Origin: Platerodrilus igneus
Lineage: Eukaryota > Arthropoda > Insecta > Coleoptera > Lycidae
NCBI GenBank assembly: GCA_036346225.1
Contig: JARFIW010000453.1
Location: 1,054,001-1,118,000, forward strand
Length of the DNA: 64,000 nucleotides
Direction of reading: 5' to 3'
This document shows positions 43,952 to 55,289 of the stretch, in pieces; position 1 is the first letter of the stretch; every line of letters begins with the position of its first letter. A model generated the notes under the pieces. The model was given only the letters and a program-made list of their open reading frames with translations. It ran no database searches and was not told the DNA's origin. Position numbers and translations under genes: made by a program.

Positions 43952-44508
43952 AGTTAAAGTTCGGGCCTTTGGAGCTGGTTTTTTAAAAAGCTTTGACACT
44001 TTAACAATATTTTTATTACTAAAATTTGTACATAATAACTTTATAAAAATTAATTTGTACTGGGTGAATAGCTCAAACAACGAAGTATGGAGTTTGAAGA
44101 CTGACTCGGTTGAGTAGCTTGAACAACGAAGTATGGAGTTCGAAGACTGACTGCCGGGCATTGAGCTCCCGGACCTTTTATAATAACCTGCCCCTCACAC
44201 GGCTGTGAGAACTTGCAGATCTCATGTTTGCGTTTCTCCTTAATTGTACACTTTAATACAATGTAACAACTTAATTCTAAGTAATTGCGGTCTGTTGACC
44301 GCCTGTGACCTGCCACCTGCAGTATCACTGCCCTCACGGATGCAAAGTTGCATGTCCGTTCACATGAACTGTCGATAACCTCTCTGGGTTATCCTTGTGT
44401 TACAATGTTGCATTGAACTTATACTTTTACTTAATAATTTCTAATAATTCCTATTAGATTCAATATATCAATATATATATATATATATGTAATTGGGGAT
44501 ACATAACT
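43952..44508 (-). repeat. 3' LTR of the errantivirus-like element
   Basis: 557 bp containing a TA tract near its minus-strand 5' end. It is preceded (minus strand) by a purine-rich GGTGGAGGAG at 44509-44519, the polypurine tract that primes plus-strand DNA synthesis. Confidence 0.93.
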
Positions 44509-44519
44509 CCTCCACCGTA
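44509..44519 (-). promoter_or_regulatory. Polypurine tract
   Basis: Minus-strand GGTGGAGGAG directly abuts the LTR start AGTTATGTATCC, the expected position. Confidence 0.65.
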
Positions 44520-44699
44520 AATGAAAAATTAAGGTTTTCTTAATTTTTAAATACATAAAATTCATTATTTAAATTTATTTAAAATTCATTGTTTCTAATG
44601 GTATGCTTATTGTTTCCTTTTTTCTCTTTGTTTCCTTAAATCTAGAACTGTTTCCTTCATTCTTATATCAAAGGTACATTTTGTATAATACATACATGA

Positions 44700-45450
44700 T
44701 TACAAAATTATTAAAATGATCAATACAATTGTCCAAACACTTATATTATTATAATGTAACTTTGGCGTTTTGAGTTCATTTAATTGTTCTTTATAACTTT
44801 CCACTAATTTCACGGCGTGGTTGAGATCGTCTAAGTCTAGATGCTCTAGCTTCATAGGTTTCTTGTTTATTTCTTCGTCTTCTTGTTGTATCTTGAACTG
44901 TAGTTCCGGTAGGTTTGCAAGTTTCTTTGTTGCTATGGGATCTTGATAAACTCTGATTACTTCATCTTTCAATTTCACATAACAATCTTCTTTGAGGGTA
45001 ATTAGTTTGCTTCCGATTAATGCTTGGTTATTTTCATCTTGGTTGCAGTGGATGGTTGCTATTACTTCTGTTGGAAAAATGGCTATCCATTTGTTATCTG
45101 TAACTTTTTGAATTTTCATATTAGTTATTTGCACTTGTTTGGTTTCACAGTTTTCGTAATGATTTGAGAATTTTAATAGTTGTACTTCACAAGGGCTGTC
45201 TTCTTTAATGGTTGTTGTCGTCATCGATTGACATAAATATTGGTTTGGTGTTACTTCAGTACATTTTTCGTTTGTATAACCATATCTCAGTTCATTTAGG
45301 GATAGGAATTTAGTTTTGGGTATGATTACTTGGTATGTGCTAGTAACTTTTGTTGGAAAAGCAAATAAATGATAATAATTATAATTGTTACTTTCTACTA
45401 TTGGAATTTTTATTAAAATATCTTAATGTTGCTAAAATTTGTTACATTAA
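44700..45450 (-). CDS. env: Env-like ORF of the gypsy element (truncated)
   Basis: The open frame 44700-45224 gives 174 residues, and the same coding character continues upstream to about 45450 (LFAFPTKVTSTYQVIIPKTK and several Cys). Cys-containing ectodomain sequence is followed by a charged, probably coiled-coil segment (LDLDDLNHAVKLVESYKEQL) and a C-terminal membrane anchor VWTIVLIILIIL. This is the position and architecture of envelope genes in insect errantiviruses, whose proteins are membrane glycoproteins. The N-terminal two-thirds expected for the family is missing or unrecognisable, and no signal peptide or cleavage site was seen, so it is probably nonfunctional. Confidence 0.6.
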
Positions 45451-45559
45451 AGTAAGGGTTGATATTATTTGAGTAAATATTGTATTTTGTATACTGACTA
45501 GTTTATTTGGTAGTATACCGGGGTTGTTTTTTATATGTTCTATTATTACTTGGTTGTCC

Positions 45560-46690
45560 GTTCTACCTGGGTGGAGGTTGACGGTAAGGGTGATGACTGT
45601 CCATCTGAAATTACAGGGTGTCTTAGGTTTTTTAAATGAATGTATTTAGTTATTTTACCGTGGTCTACTACTGCTATATTTTTATCTGATATTTTCTTAA
45701 TTTTAAATGGTCCTAAATTTCTGGGTGCTGTTTTATGTCGCTTGCTTTGAAAGTTTTTCTCATATACGGTTTGTCCTATTGAAAATTTATTTGAGTCGGT
45801 ATTTTTATTTCGGGTTGTGGTGATACGTTCTTTATCGTTCTCTAGTTTATCTTTTACCTTATCGTAAGTTATTTTTAATTTTGTTTGTGATCTTTCGCAT
45901 ATTGTTGATATACTTCTTTATTGTAGTGTATGTCATAGGGATTTCGTGAATCTGAATGTCCTAATGTTAATTCTAAGGGTGTAAAATTTGTTGATGAGTG
46001 AATTGTGTTATTATAGGCGATTAGTGCGTATGACATTAAATTGGTTATATGTTCCTTTTTATAATTTATTCTTAATAATCGAATTTGTTCTAGCAGGGTT
46101 AAATGTAATCGTTCAATTAGTCCGTTTGACTCAGGGTGGTTTTCCGTTATGAAATGAATTTTTATTTTGTGTAGTTCTAAAGTGTTTTGAATTGTCTCAT
46201 TTTTAAATTCGCTACCATTGTCTAAAGTTATTGATTCGGGTGTTCCGTAAAATGTGAAATATTGTAAAAATCCTTGGGTCACGTCGATGCTATTTTTGGA
46301 TGTGATTGGTATGGCTTGGCCTATTTTTGTGAATGCGTCTATAATTGTTAGATAGTTTTGCGCTTCTACTACTAGAGTATCGGCATGTAGTTTTTGAAAT
46401 GGTTTGTCGGGTGTTTTGGTTAACATTAAGGGTATCTTTGGGGGTTTCCTGTCGTATTTCGCTTTGTCACATAATTCGCATTGGTTAATAAAATCTGTGG
46501 TCAAGTCCTTCATGTCTTTAAAATAATAATGTCTTACAAGTTGCTTTATTGTTTCGTTAATTCCACGATGGTTGGTTTTTCCTTCGTGTTGATTTCTGAT
46601 TACATCGTTTATTTCGTCAGGGTCGTCTAGTGTTATTAGTTTTCTAGTACATCTAATGAGTTCAGGTCCAGAGTTATTGAATAGTTCAAT
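45560..46690 (-). pseudogene. pol: Integrase of the errantivirus-like element
   Basis: The main open frame 45875-46513 (212 residues) begins after the zinc-finger histidines and shows CELCDKAKYDR (Cys pair). The catalytic core follows with HADTLVV (first Asp), TLDNGSEFKN (second Asp) and SNGLIERLHLTLLEQ (catalytic Glu), a complete DDE set. After a frameshift at about 45875 the C-terminal domain continues (FSIGQTVYEKNF … RNLGPFKIKKI, the GPF/Y module). Integrase joins LTR ends to target DNA. A single frameshift between core and C-terminal domain is the visible lesion. Confidence 0.85.
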
Positions 46691-47440
46691 CTATAATTCT
46701 GAAAATCTTTGGTATAAATGTTCGGTGTTGAAATAAAAATAAAATCGTTTTTTCTCAGGGGTGTATTCTTTTAAAATTTTAATTATTTGTTCCTCGTTGT
46801 CATCTTTAGTTATTTGAATTTGATATATCTTTTTGTTATCTACTTTTGTATATTTTACTGGGTTGGGGTTATTTAAAACTTCGGTTATTATAAATTGGTT
46901 GGGTTTCATATCGATTGCCTCGTTTAAGATTTTAATCGCGTTTTTTGGTTCTTCGTTTTGTGTCGAATGTATTGTGTCGCTCTCGTCTGGATCTTCCCTT
47001 ATTTCTGCTTCGTCTACGTTTCCTATAATGGATTCCGTTTCTAATGCATTGAGTTGAATTCTGCTTAAAGCGTCTGCGTTGTTGTTATAAATTCCCTTTT
47101 TATATATAATTTCGTAATCATACTCTTCGAGTCTGATTCTCCATCTTTGTAATTTTGAATTTGGTTCTTTCAGTTTGCATAACCATACTAGTGGTCTATG
47201 GTCGGTATATATGTAAAATTTTCTTCCGTATAGGTAAGGTCTAAAATATTTTGTTGCCCAAATTATGGCTAATAATTCTTTTTCTATAGTGCTATATTTT
47301 TGTTCGGTTTTATTTAGGGTTCTGGATGCGTAGCTGATAGGTTTATCGCTACCTACTTTTCCTTGGCTCAATACTGCGCCTAATGCTACATTCGATGCGT
47401 CTGTCGTCAGTATAAATGGTTTTGTAAAGTCTGGGTATTC
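46691..47440 (-). CDS. pol: RNase H domain of the errantivirus-like pol
   Basis: The frame is open from about 47440 ([18 protein letters not shown], with the first catalytic Asp) through [20 protein letters not shown] (catalytic Glu), [28 protein letters not shown] (Asp) and NADALSRI (Asp), all the conserved blocks. RNase H removes the RNA strand of the hybrid during reverse transcription. The apparent start codon is an internal TTG because the domain is part of a polyprotein. About 100 acidic residues follow before the stop at 46691, where the integrase frame takes over. Confidence 0.85.
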   Translation of the reverse strand, partial: EYPDFTKPFILTTDASNVALGAVLSQGKVGSDKPISYASRTLNKTEQKYSTIEKELLAIIWATKYFRPYLYGRKFYIYTDHRPLVWLCKLKEPNSKLQRWRIRLEEYDYEIIYKKGIYNNNADALSRIQLNALETESIIGNVDEAEIREDPDESDTIHSTQNEEPKNAIKILNEAIDMKPNQFIITEVLNNPNPVKYTKVDNKKIYQIQITKDDNEEQIIKILKEYTPEKKRFYFYFNTEHLYQRFSEL

Positions 47441-47469
47441 TAATACAGGGTGATTTGTTAATATGTTTT

Positions 47470-48657
47470 AATTTTGTCTACAGCTTTAATAAATTCTGGG
47501 TGTGTTCAATTTTGTTTCCCTTTTTAAACAGTTTGTCAGGGTTTGGTTATCTGAGCGTAACCTTTAATGAATTTGCGGTAGTAACCACTAAGTCCTACAA
47601 ATCCTTTAATTTCTTTGTTTGTTTTTGGCAATGGGTAATTTAGAACTGCATTTGTTTTGTCTGGATTTGGCATTACTCCTTGGGGTGTTATTACATGTCC
47701 TAAAAATGATACTTGTTTTTGTAAAATTCACTTTTGTCTAATTGTACTTTAAAATGTGCTTGTCTAAGTCTTTCGAATACTTCTTTCAATCTTTCTATGT
47801 GTTCTACCAGTGATGTGGAATAAACTATGATGTCGTCAAGGTATACAAGGCATTTTCATTGTGTATTCCTCGTAGTATATTGTCCATGACTCTCTGGAAA
47901 GTAGCGGGTGCGTTCTTTAATCCAAATGGCATTCGTTTGTATTCGTAATGTCCTCTAGGTGTGCTGAAGGCTGTTTTTGATATGTCTTTTTCTTCCATCT
48001 CTACCTGATGGTATCCTGATGCTAGGTCTAATGTTGTAAAATATTGGCATTTGCCTAATTTGTCTAAAATTTCGGTAATATTTGGTAGTGGATATTTGTC
48101 ATCTACCGTTTTTTCATTTAACTTTCTATAGTCTATTACCATTCTGTACTTTCTCTTTCCGGTTGCGTCTAATTTCTTAGGTACTATTAACACGGGGCTG
48201 CTCCATGGTGAATTGGAGTGCTGGATTATGTCAGCTTCTTCTTGGCTTGCATGAGGTAGTCTGTATGCTTTTGTAAAAATTGGTTTATTGTCTGTTAACT
48301 CGATATTATGTTTTACTGTGTTGGTGAATGTTAATGGTATTCCTTCACAATGGAATATGTCTCGGTATTCGAAACATAAGTTCTTAATTGCTCTTTCTTC
48401 TTCTGATTGATGTCGGTATTGAAGCGGATGTTAGTTAAATTTTCTCTTAACATTTCGTCATGTTCTATTGGGTTGTAGTTATTTTCTAAATTCTTGTCTA
48501 TTTCCATTTCGTTAAAATTTAGTTCTTCTACGTTAATTGGGTCTGTCAGTGATAATTCTACGGGGTAGTCGTTTGAATTTAATATTGTTGTGGTTGCATA
48601 ATTATCTTTTATTTGCACTAAGGCGGTTGGGGTTTCTACTCCTTGCTGAAATGTCAT
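47470..48657 (-). pseudogene. pol: Reverse transcriptase of the errantivirus-like pol
   Basis: 48331-48657 is an open N-terminal region. RT proper follows: YRLPHASQEEADIIQ, then SPWSSPVLIVPKK and RKYRMVIDYRKLNEKTVDDK, FTTLDLASGYHQVEM (catalytic Asp), TAFSTPRGHYEYKRMPFGLK and NAPATFQRVMD in one frame (47825-48193). The frame ends just before the catalytic box; the [12 protein letters not shown] sequence is intact but one base out of frame at about 47850. Further small frame changes occur in the thumb (47470-47760). Because the LTRs are nearly identical, these shifts are either very recent or assembly indels. Confidence 0.85.
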
Positions 48658-48741
48658 ATGATTTATTATTCCTAAATTTTTGTTAGATTTTACTGGGATT
48701 TTTATTTTTCTTTCCGTTCGGGGTTCTATAGTGTATTTTTG

Positions 48742-49136
48742 TTAAATTTGTGTGTTTTGAAATTTAATTGGGATTTTTCCGTATTTTGTCCTTAATAAAC
48801 GATTTTTAATGTCAATGTTGGCTCCTAATTTTCTTAGAAGGTCCATTCCGATTAATCCGTCATATTTATCGTTAAATTCGAATACACAAAATTTATGTTT
48901 CATTTTAACATTAAATGTTCTCGGTAAGGGTATATTTGCTACGAATTGGTGTAGTGTTGTTTGATGGGCTGTTTTGATTTTAAATGGTTCTCTTTCTACA
49001 TAATCTAAATAATGTTTTTGTACGGTTCTGGGGCTAATTAATGTTTTAGATGATCCGGTGTCGATTAATAGTTTGAATTTGGCGTGGGGTATTTCTATGT
49101 ATGGTAATACTAAGTGATTTATGTTATTTAAGTTTA
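48742..49136 (-). CDS. pol: Protease of the errantivirus-like pol
   Basis: The minus-strand frame begins NNINHLVLPYIEIPHAKFK and carries the active site LLIDTGSSKTLIS (about 49035-49075), then DGLIGMDLLRKLGANIDIK, the family's C-terminal motif. It ends at an in-frame TAA at about 48742. The frame is -1 relative to the end of gag, and the two overlap around 49137, as expected for -1 ribosomal frameshift expression of pol in gypsy elements. Aspartic protease, acts on the polyprotein. Confidence 0.8.
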
Positions 49137-50318
49137 TTAAGTTTGGTTGTCTATGAACGGGTCCATTTGAAAATTTGAGTTCGAGTTTTCTTCATCATAC
49201 TCCTCGTAAGTTTCGTATTGTTCGTCACGTTTGTAAGTTTCTACATGGTTTGTTTCATTGTCCGTAGGTGTCTCAATGTCATTATTCTGGTCAGTGTCAA
49301 ATTTTTCTATTTCTTGATGAAATAATTCTTCCGATGTAAAATTACGTTTCTGATGAGGGTTTGGTCGGATATGTGTTATTTTTGTGTTTTGTCTGGTGTT
49401 ACCAGATGAGGTGTCCATTGGTGTTGGTTTGTAGTAATTGTTAGGGTTGTTATGAGTATTAGTCATTGGTGTATTTCTATTGGGGTTTGCGTTGAATGCT
49501 GGTCTTGGTTGGTTTAGGTTTTGATTAAATCTCGGTTGGAATGCGGGTTTCGTTAAAGTTGGGTTGAATGTTGGTCTTGAAAAATTTTTAAATTGATTAT
49601 TAAAATTGGTATTGTTAAAACTTGGGTTGTTACTTCGCGGTTGATTTGTTTGTGGGTTAAAGGGTGTGAATTTTGTTGAGGGATTGTTTGTCTTGTAGCT
49701 TGTATAGTTTTGTTGGTGAATAACTTTTATTCGCGTTGGGATTGTATAGTCTGTTGCGGTAATACATTACATTTTCTTCTTCTATTACTAGGCTCATAGC
49801 TTCTTCTAGATTTTGGGGTCGTTGGAATCTGATTTTATCCGATAGTCGTTCTGGTAAAGCGTTTATGTATGTGTCTAGTGCCATTTCGTCGTACATTTTG
49901 TTTTAAATGTCTAACGTTTTGATCGGGTTCTTCGATTTTAATTTTGTTAAAATTAAACTTCTCACGTCTTGGCATTTCATTCCGAATTGGTAGGGGATTG
50001 ATTGTGTTCCATTCTAAGGTTTATTAGGTCTCGTACCAGGCATTTTATATTACGTTGGTCTCCAAAATATGCAATTAGTAGCTGTTTAAACTGGTCCCAT
50101 TCCGATAAGTCGTCCTTACTGGCGATTAATGTTAGTGCCCTTCCGGCTAGTTTACTTATTACTAAGCGTATAAGCAATGAATTTCTTGCGTCATCTCCGG
50201 GTTTGTAAAAGGTTTTTAGGAACATTTCGGCTGCTCCAATGAAATTTGAGAGATGGGCTTCCGTGCCATCAAATGTCTGAATTGTCTCCAAATAGAGACG
50301 TAAGTCTGTGTTACTCAT
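49137..50318 (-). pseudogene. gag: Gag of the errantivirus-like element
   Basis: The start ATG at 50318 (MSNTDLRLYLETIQTFDGTE) opens a capsid-like domain (NFIGAAEMFLKTFY, GRALTLIAS). The frame breaks at about 49977-49900, resumes (YINALPERLSDKIRFQRPQ, 49657-49896), breaks again at about 49650, and resumes as an Asn/Pro/Arg-rich tail (49137-49466) without a CCHC zinc knuckle, which is usual for errantiviruses. Gag forms the virus-like particle. Two frameshifts prevent an intact product as written. Confidence 0.8.
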
Positions 50319-50339
50319 GTTGGTTAAGGGTTGTTTTCG

Positions 50340-52380
50340 ATTTTTGGGAAATTTAAAAAAAATTTTTTTTTTTTTTGAATTAAGGTTTATTTCGTTATTT
50401 GTATGGTTACTTTTGCTTCGGATTTATTAATTTTCCGTTTGGGTTGTGAAATTTCAATTTTTGTAAAAATTGTGGTTGATTTTCTATTTGTAACGTTAAT
50501 TATGCTTTGGATGTATTAGTTTTTCTTTTGGATGAAATAATTTCGAATTTTGTAAAAATTGGGGGTGATTTTCCTTTTTAGATTGAATAACTTTGAGTTT
50601 TGTAAAAATTGATGTTGATTTGGCTATTTGAAATGTTAACTTCGGTTTTGGTGTGTTAATTTTTCAATTAGATTAGGTAAATAAAATTTTGGTAAAGGTT
50701 CATGTTTATTTCGTTATTTTTCGGCGTTATTTTTTTGTTAGGAATGGTTAATTTTCAGTTTGGATTGGGTGGATAAAATTTTGGTAAGAATTTGAGATTA
50801 ATTTCGTACTTGTAGTATTAGATTTATTAATTTTAAGTTTATATTGCGTCGAGTTATTTTTTAAATCGTAGTTGCTGTTATTTATATTTAATTACACAAT
50901 GCGGTGATGTATTCACGAGATTTGTATTCAATAATGTTGAATTTAATTACCGTAGTCTTGGATTAATTGTTTTTATGCAGCTTTTAATTTATCTTTCTTA
51001 AGGAATCTGAAATGGATGGGTTTATTCTCGTTTAGCGTTGTTTTATTTAACTTCTGTCAACTTGTAATTAATATGACTCGAGGTTAATTTCTCCTGCACT
51101 TTATTGTTTGCATGAACTACTAAAAGATATAGTGTTCGTTACTTTGTAATAATTGCGTACATATGATTATACTTGTTGAGGTACTTAACACTTACAGGTG
51201 TTAATAGAAATTAGATACGTCTGTTTCTGTAATTGCTAACTGCTTGCATAAAGTGTTACGTCTATTTATTTTTAGATCTCTTGGTATTATAATGCTTGTT
51301 GGTAATTGAATCTCTCCGTAATGTAGGTTTTCAGTGTTTTAATTATGAGCTTCTTATGATGACCGTTTTACTGCACTTTATTTATAGAGTGTTGTGGTGT
51401 AATTTTCATGCGCTTCTATAATTCCGTGATAGATTAATACTTATGATGCGAATTGCTTTAGTACTGAAAGTTCCTGAAAGCTATTTCTTTAGTACTGTGC
51501 AAGGATTCTGAAAGCGATTTTCTCTGAGTTTTAATTGTATAATAAGGAATGCTTTCTTCGCGTATTTATCTTAGGTGGTTTTAAGTTACCGTATTTTTAG
51601 TTAATGCAGAATGTTCTTGTGATTTATTCAGTATTATAGAGGTCAATGGTTTAGTTAATCGTTCTGTACAGTTTGTTCGAATTAGCTTTAGCTTTGAAAT
51701 TAATTTCGCGTTAGTTTACCGGTTTATAAACGTGGGTTTGAATCGCGCTTCTTATTTTGGTGTTAGTGAATGTGCGCCCGTTATTTTTGGATTATTTTGT
51801 TCGTTCTATTAATTATGGTAAGGGTTTCTTTTTAAATTCAATTCTTATTTATTTTAAAAGAAAATTTCTTTTAAACTTCACGTTTCATTTGCTTTTTAAA
51901 GAAAAATTTTATCTCTTTAACATTCGTCTCATAAAATGTTTTACAGTCTCGTTTTGAAAATAATTCACTTTGTAATTATTTTCAAGAAAATATTCATAAA
52001 AATACAATTCATAAACAGTAATAATAAATGGTACTCAATAGTTATAGTACTAGCATATATCAATGATAGTTTTTGGTTTGAAATAAAATTATGGAAATGA
52101 ACTTACATTAATTTCATCTGTTTCTTTGGTGGGTTCGATCGATTCTGTATCTTGTCCACCTTGGTTTGTTTTGTTGGCCTTAGACGATTCTTGTTCCTTG
52201 TCCAACTTGGTTTGTTGCTGGATTTAGACGATGCTTGTTCTTCCTCCAACTTGGTTTGTTGCTAGATTTAGACGATGCTTGTTCTTCCTCCAACTTGGTT
52301 TGGGTTCTGCCAAAATTTCGAATAAAAATTCTTGGTCACCAATCTTCCGATTTTTGGATTTTCAGTGCCCTTTTGACATC
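50340..52380 (-). other. Untranslated leader of the errantivirus-like element
   Basis: About 2 kb between primer-binding site and gag. It contains imperfect repeats of about 100-115 bp (50370-50840; units around GGTNNATTTTC…TTTTGTAAAAATT) and, next to the PBS, about three tandem units of 55 bp (52155-52315; CAACTTGGTTTGTTGCTNGA). No ORF of note. Long, repeat-bearing leaders are known in insect gypsy elements and may hold splice, packaging or insulator functions; none is demonstrated here. Confidence 0.7.
52155..52315 (-). repeat. Tandem 55-bp units next to the PBS
   Basis: CAACTTGGTTTGTTG and TTTAGACGATGCTTGTTCTT recur at about 55-bp intervals (about 52202, 52247 and 52292), the last two nearly identical. 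Confidence 0.8.
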
Positions 52381-52396
52381 CGTTACGACTGCGCCA
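52381..52396 (-). promoter_or_regulatory. Primer-binding site
   Basis: Minus-strand TGGCGCAGTCGTAACG starts at the last base of the 5' LTR. It is complementary to a tRNA 3' end of the CGACTGCGCCA type. Confidence 0.75.
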
Positions 52397-52904
52397 GTTA
52401 AAGTTCGGGCCTTTGGAGCTGGTTTTTTAAAAAGCTTTGACACTTTAACAATATTTTTATTACTAAAATTTGTACATAATAACTTTATAAAAATTAATTT
52501 GTACTGGGTGAGTAGCTCAAACAACGAAGTATGGAGTTTGAAGACTGACTCGGTTGAGTAGCTTGAACAACGAAGTATGGAGTTCGAAGACTGACTGCCG
52601 GGCATTGAGCTCCCGGGCCTTTTATAATAACCTGCCCCTCACACGACTGTGAGAACTTGCAGATCTCATGTCTGCGTTTCTCCTTAATTGTACACTTTAA
52701 TACAATGTAACAACTTAATTCTAAGTAATTGCGGTCTGTTGACCGCCTGTGACCTGCCACCTGCAGTATCACTGCCCTCACGGATGCAAAGTTGCATGTC
52801 CGTTCACATGAACTGTCGATAACCTCTCTGGGTTATCCTTGTGTTACAATGTTGCATTGAACTTATACTTTTACTTAATAATTTCTAATAATTCCTATTA
52901 GATT

Positions 52905-52953
<49 letters not shown>

Positions 52954-52971
52954 ATTGGGGGATACATAACT
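52396..52971 (-). repeat. 5' LTR of the errantivirus-like element
   Basis: 576 bp. It differs from the other LTR by about five substitutions and a longer TA tract (52909-52950). Confidence 0.93.
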
Positions 52972-54253
52972 CGCGTAGCTTTACTAATTGTTTTTTGTTG
53001 CTTTTCTGTTGGAAGTAGTAGAACTTGACGTGTGTTTTACGGAACATTGACTTAGTGATACGCGTTGCTTTACTAATTGTGTTTTTTTGTTGATTTATCT
53101 TTTTATATTTGAACTGTGTGTGCGATCTAGTCTTCGTGGTCCCTTTTTTTTTATCAGATTAGTGCATACTTTGGATTAGCCAAATACAGTTTCAAGCTTG
53201 AGTGTTTCTAAAAACAAAAAAAAATGATGATACAGTTGTGATACTGTAGTTTCTGAATTTTCTAACCCCAAAGAATCTAAAATAGATCATTGTTTGCGCA
53301 AATTTCGTTATTCAAAAGCATTAGATTTTTCTTTGTTACCATAGGTAGCAAATGAAACACCTCACGTTACTGTTAGTTTAATGCATTACATCGTGCCTTG
53401 AAAGCCCGTGATTCTAAATTTTTATTACCATTTTTTTTCGATTTGTGTTACAAAATATTTCGACATTGTTGTCTCAGGAAATAGAATTAACAATAAATTT
53501 ATCAATGCTACATAGTTCCATCAGCCTGATAATGTCGGCTGCTAACACCAGTGAAATACGTAGGTGTGATTAGTGTAAAGTGTAAGAAATTCCATCAACA
53601 CCCTCACAGTCAAGGGTGAAGTGCTTCGTTAGTGCAGGACATCGTGAATCCCACACTTCAATTGCAAGGAAGCGTTACTGAAGGACTTTATGTAAGTTGA
53701 ACTATTTCCTACTTGATATGACTTTAAATATCTATCCGTTGTTTTGCAATATCTTTGTCGTTCTGATACCTTTTACAATAGAAGTGCATGCTACTAAGAA
53801 GAAAAAAAAGAAAGAAAAACAAAATCAATACTACTAGATTACTGATATCAATTGTGTCTTATCTATTTATCTTTTGTTAACATTTTGTCTGATTTATGTT
53901 TAATTTGTGTGTGAGGAAACGTTTCTGCTACTCCCCAATATTACCTCACTTTGTGATAAAAAATTTTGTAATGCTTTTATCGTGATTATATTATATAGTT
54001 TATCTAAACAGTTTTATTTACATTCTACAAAGTACTGAATAACTTAGACTTTTCATTGCTGCTATGCTTATTTTCTTTTTTTTTCAGGTTTGCTTAACTA
54101 ATTTTCTTGCAGGTATTGTCACTAACTCCTTACCGCCGCATATATCATATGTCAGTCTGCTTTCTACAACCCCCCCTAATCTCCGATTGAGCCCGGTCAT
54201 TTCTTTGATTTTCTTTGGGTTACGCACGGCTACGAGCCAACGTAGCATAAATT

Positions 54254-54273
54254 TGGCGCCCAACGTGGCTGCC
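54254..54273 (+). promoter_or_regulatory. Primer-binding site of LTR-X copy 2
   Basis: TGGCGCCCAACGTGGCTGCC lies six bases after the LTR end ACGTAGCA. No internal region follows: at about 54290 the sequence switches to LTR-X copy 3. Confidence 0.65.
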
Positions 54274-54289
54274 ACGAATTAACGTAACA

Positions 54290-55023
54290 ACATATTTGAT
54301 TGAGATGGCTTTAATTTGGGATATTTAAGACGACTTTAATTTGGGACTTCTAACTTTGAACATACTCTAATTTTGGAGATAATTTGAAAAATAAAAGTAT
54401 TCTAATTTGGACATATTCCGACTTGGTACGATTTTAATTTGAATCGATTTATGGGAGGTGATTCTTATATGGGGCCGGCATATCAATAAGCAAACCGAGC
54501 ACAGAAAGGGGATGCAGATCATAGACTAGGATAGAACTGCCCATTCCAGGTTAGCAAGCATATTACACTTTATTATTGAAAACTGTTTTGATTTAATATT
54601 TGCCACATTGTATATTTGTAAAGAGTCATCAAAAAAGTCACTTAAAAATTTATGAAAATGGAATAGGTATCTTGGAACGTTCAAAGGTCCCTGAATAAAT
54701 TAAAAGATATTTTGTTGGCTTTCAGAAAAACATAAGTCTGGTATATGTAGATATTCTGTACAAAAAGGAAAATTTTGAGTGTTGTAAATATTATCAATTA
54801 TTATATTGTGTATTATAGAATTGCTTTATTTGATTCAATAAGATCCATTCAGTTAGCTAGTCGGGGTAAAAATCCTAATCTAACATTTCATAACGGGGGC
54901 TAAATATTAATAAAATAGGGCAACATCACAGCATTTAATAACGCCCATCGTAGAAGCTCGATTATTCAGGCAATGTCACAGTAATTTAATGGTATATCCA
55001 ATCGTGGGGCCGATATCACAGCA
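54290..55023 (+). repeat. 5' LTR (3' part) of LTR-X copy 3
   Basis: It begins ACATATTTGATTGAGATGG, as does 60118, and ends GATATCACAGCA. The match to 60118-60859 is roughly 95% by eye. Confidence 0.88.
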
Positions 55024-55114
55024 ATTTAATGGCGCCCAACGTGAGCCTTAAAATAATAAAGAAATCAGAGGGGAATACCATAGCAAATTTTATGGCGACC
55101 CAAATCGTAGGGGC
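54924..55114 (+). repeat. Tandem LTR-end/PBS-like units around the true PBS
   Basis: Units begin at about 54924, 54974, 55012 and 55078 with the plan (A)TCACAGCAATTTAATGG-CGCCCAATCGTGGGG. The third is the LTR/PBS junction itself; the fourth lies inside the element. Confidence 0.7.
55030..55047 (+). promoter_or_regulatory. Primer-binding site of LTR-X copy 3
   Basis: TGGCGCCCAACGTGAGCC lies six bases after the LTR end AGCA. It would pair with a tRNA ending GGGCGCCA. Confidence 0.75.
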
Positions 55115-55289
55115 ACGAACATAACAAAAAGAAATTTAAAAATAAAAATTAAAAATCATAGAGGTTAGAACACCACAAAAAGAAATTTAGAAATTAAAAA
55201 TTTGTAGAAGCACGAATAAAATTTAATAAGGGTTAGGAAATTTAAAATCTGAAGGAATTTGAAATATTAAACATTTTAAAAATTTAAAA

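Larger units (their letters stand above)
43952..52971 (-). mobile_element. Errantivirus-like Ty3/gypsy element, recent insertion
   Basis: LTRs at 43952-44508 and 52396-52971 differ by only a few substitutions plus the length of a TA tract. Target duplication CGCG lies at 43948-43951 and 52972-52975. LTR ends are AGTTA…TAACT, common in insect gypsy elements of the 17.6/297/ZAM group. The primer-binding site is TGGCGCAGTCGTAACG (minus strand, 52381-52396), resembling the tRNA-Ser type of that group. The interior carries gag, protease, RT, RNase H, integrase and an env-like ORF in the usual order, each with one or more frameshifts. Full length is 9.0 kb including a leader of about 2 kb. Confidence 0.93.
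42993..54247 (+). mobile_element. LTR-X copy 2, split by a 9-kb gypsy insertion
   Basis: It begins TGCTATGATATAT and ends ACGTAGCA, followed after six bases by TGGCGCCCAACGTGG (54254), the same end-spacer-PBS plan as copy 3. The segment 42993-43951 shares short matches with the LTR at 59212 (for example GATGTATACGTGACCGACG against GATGCATACGTGACAGACA). The gypsy element 43952-52971 interrupts it. Without that the LTR is about 2.2 kb. No internal coding region follows; about 40 bp after the PBS the sequence switches to LTR-X copy 3. Copies 1-3 are clearly diverged from each other. Confidence 0.55.
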
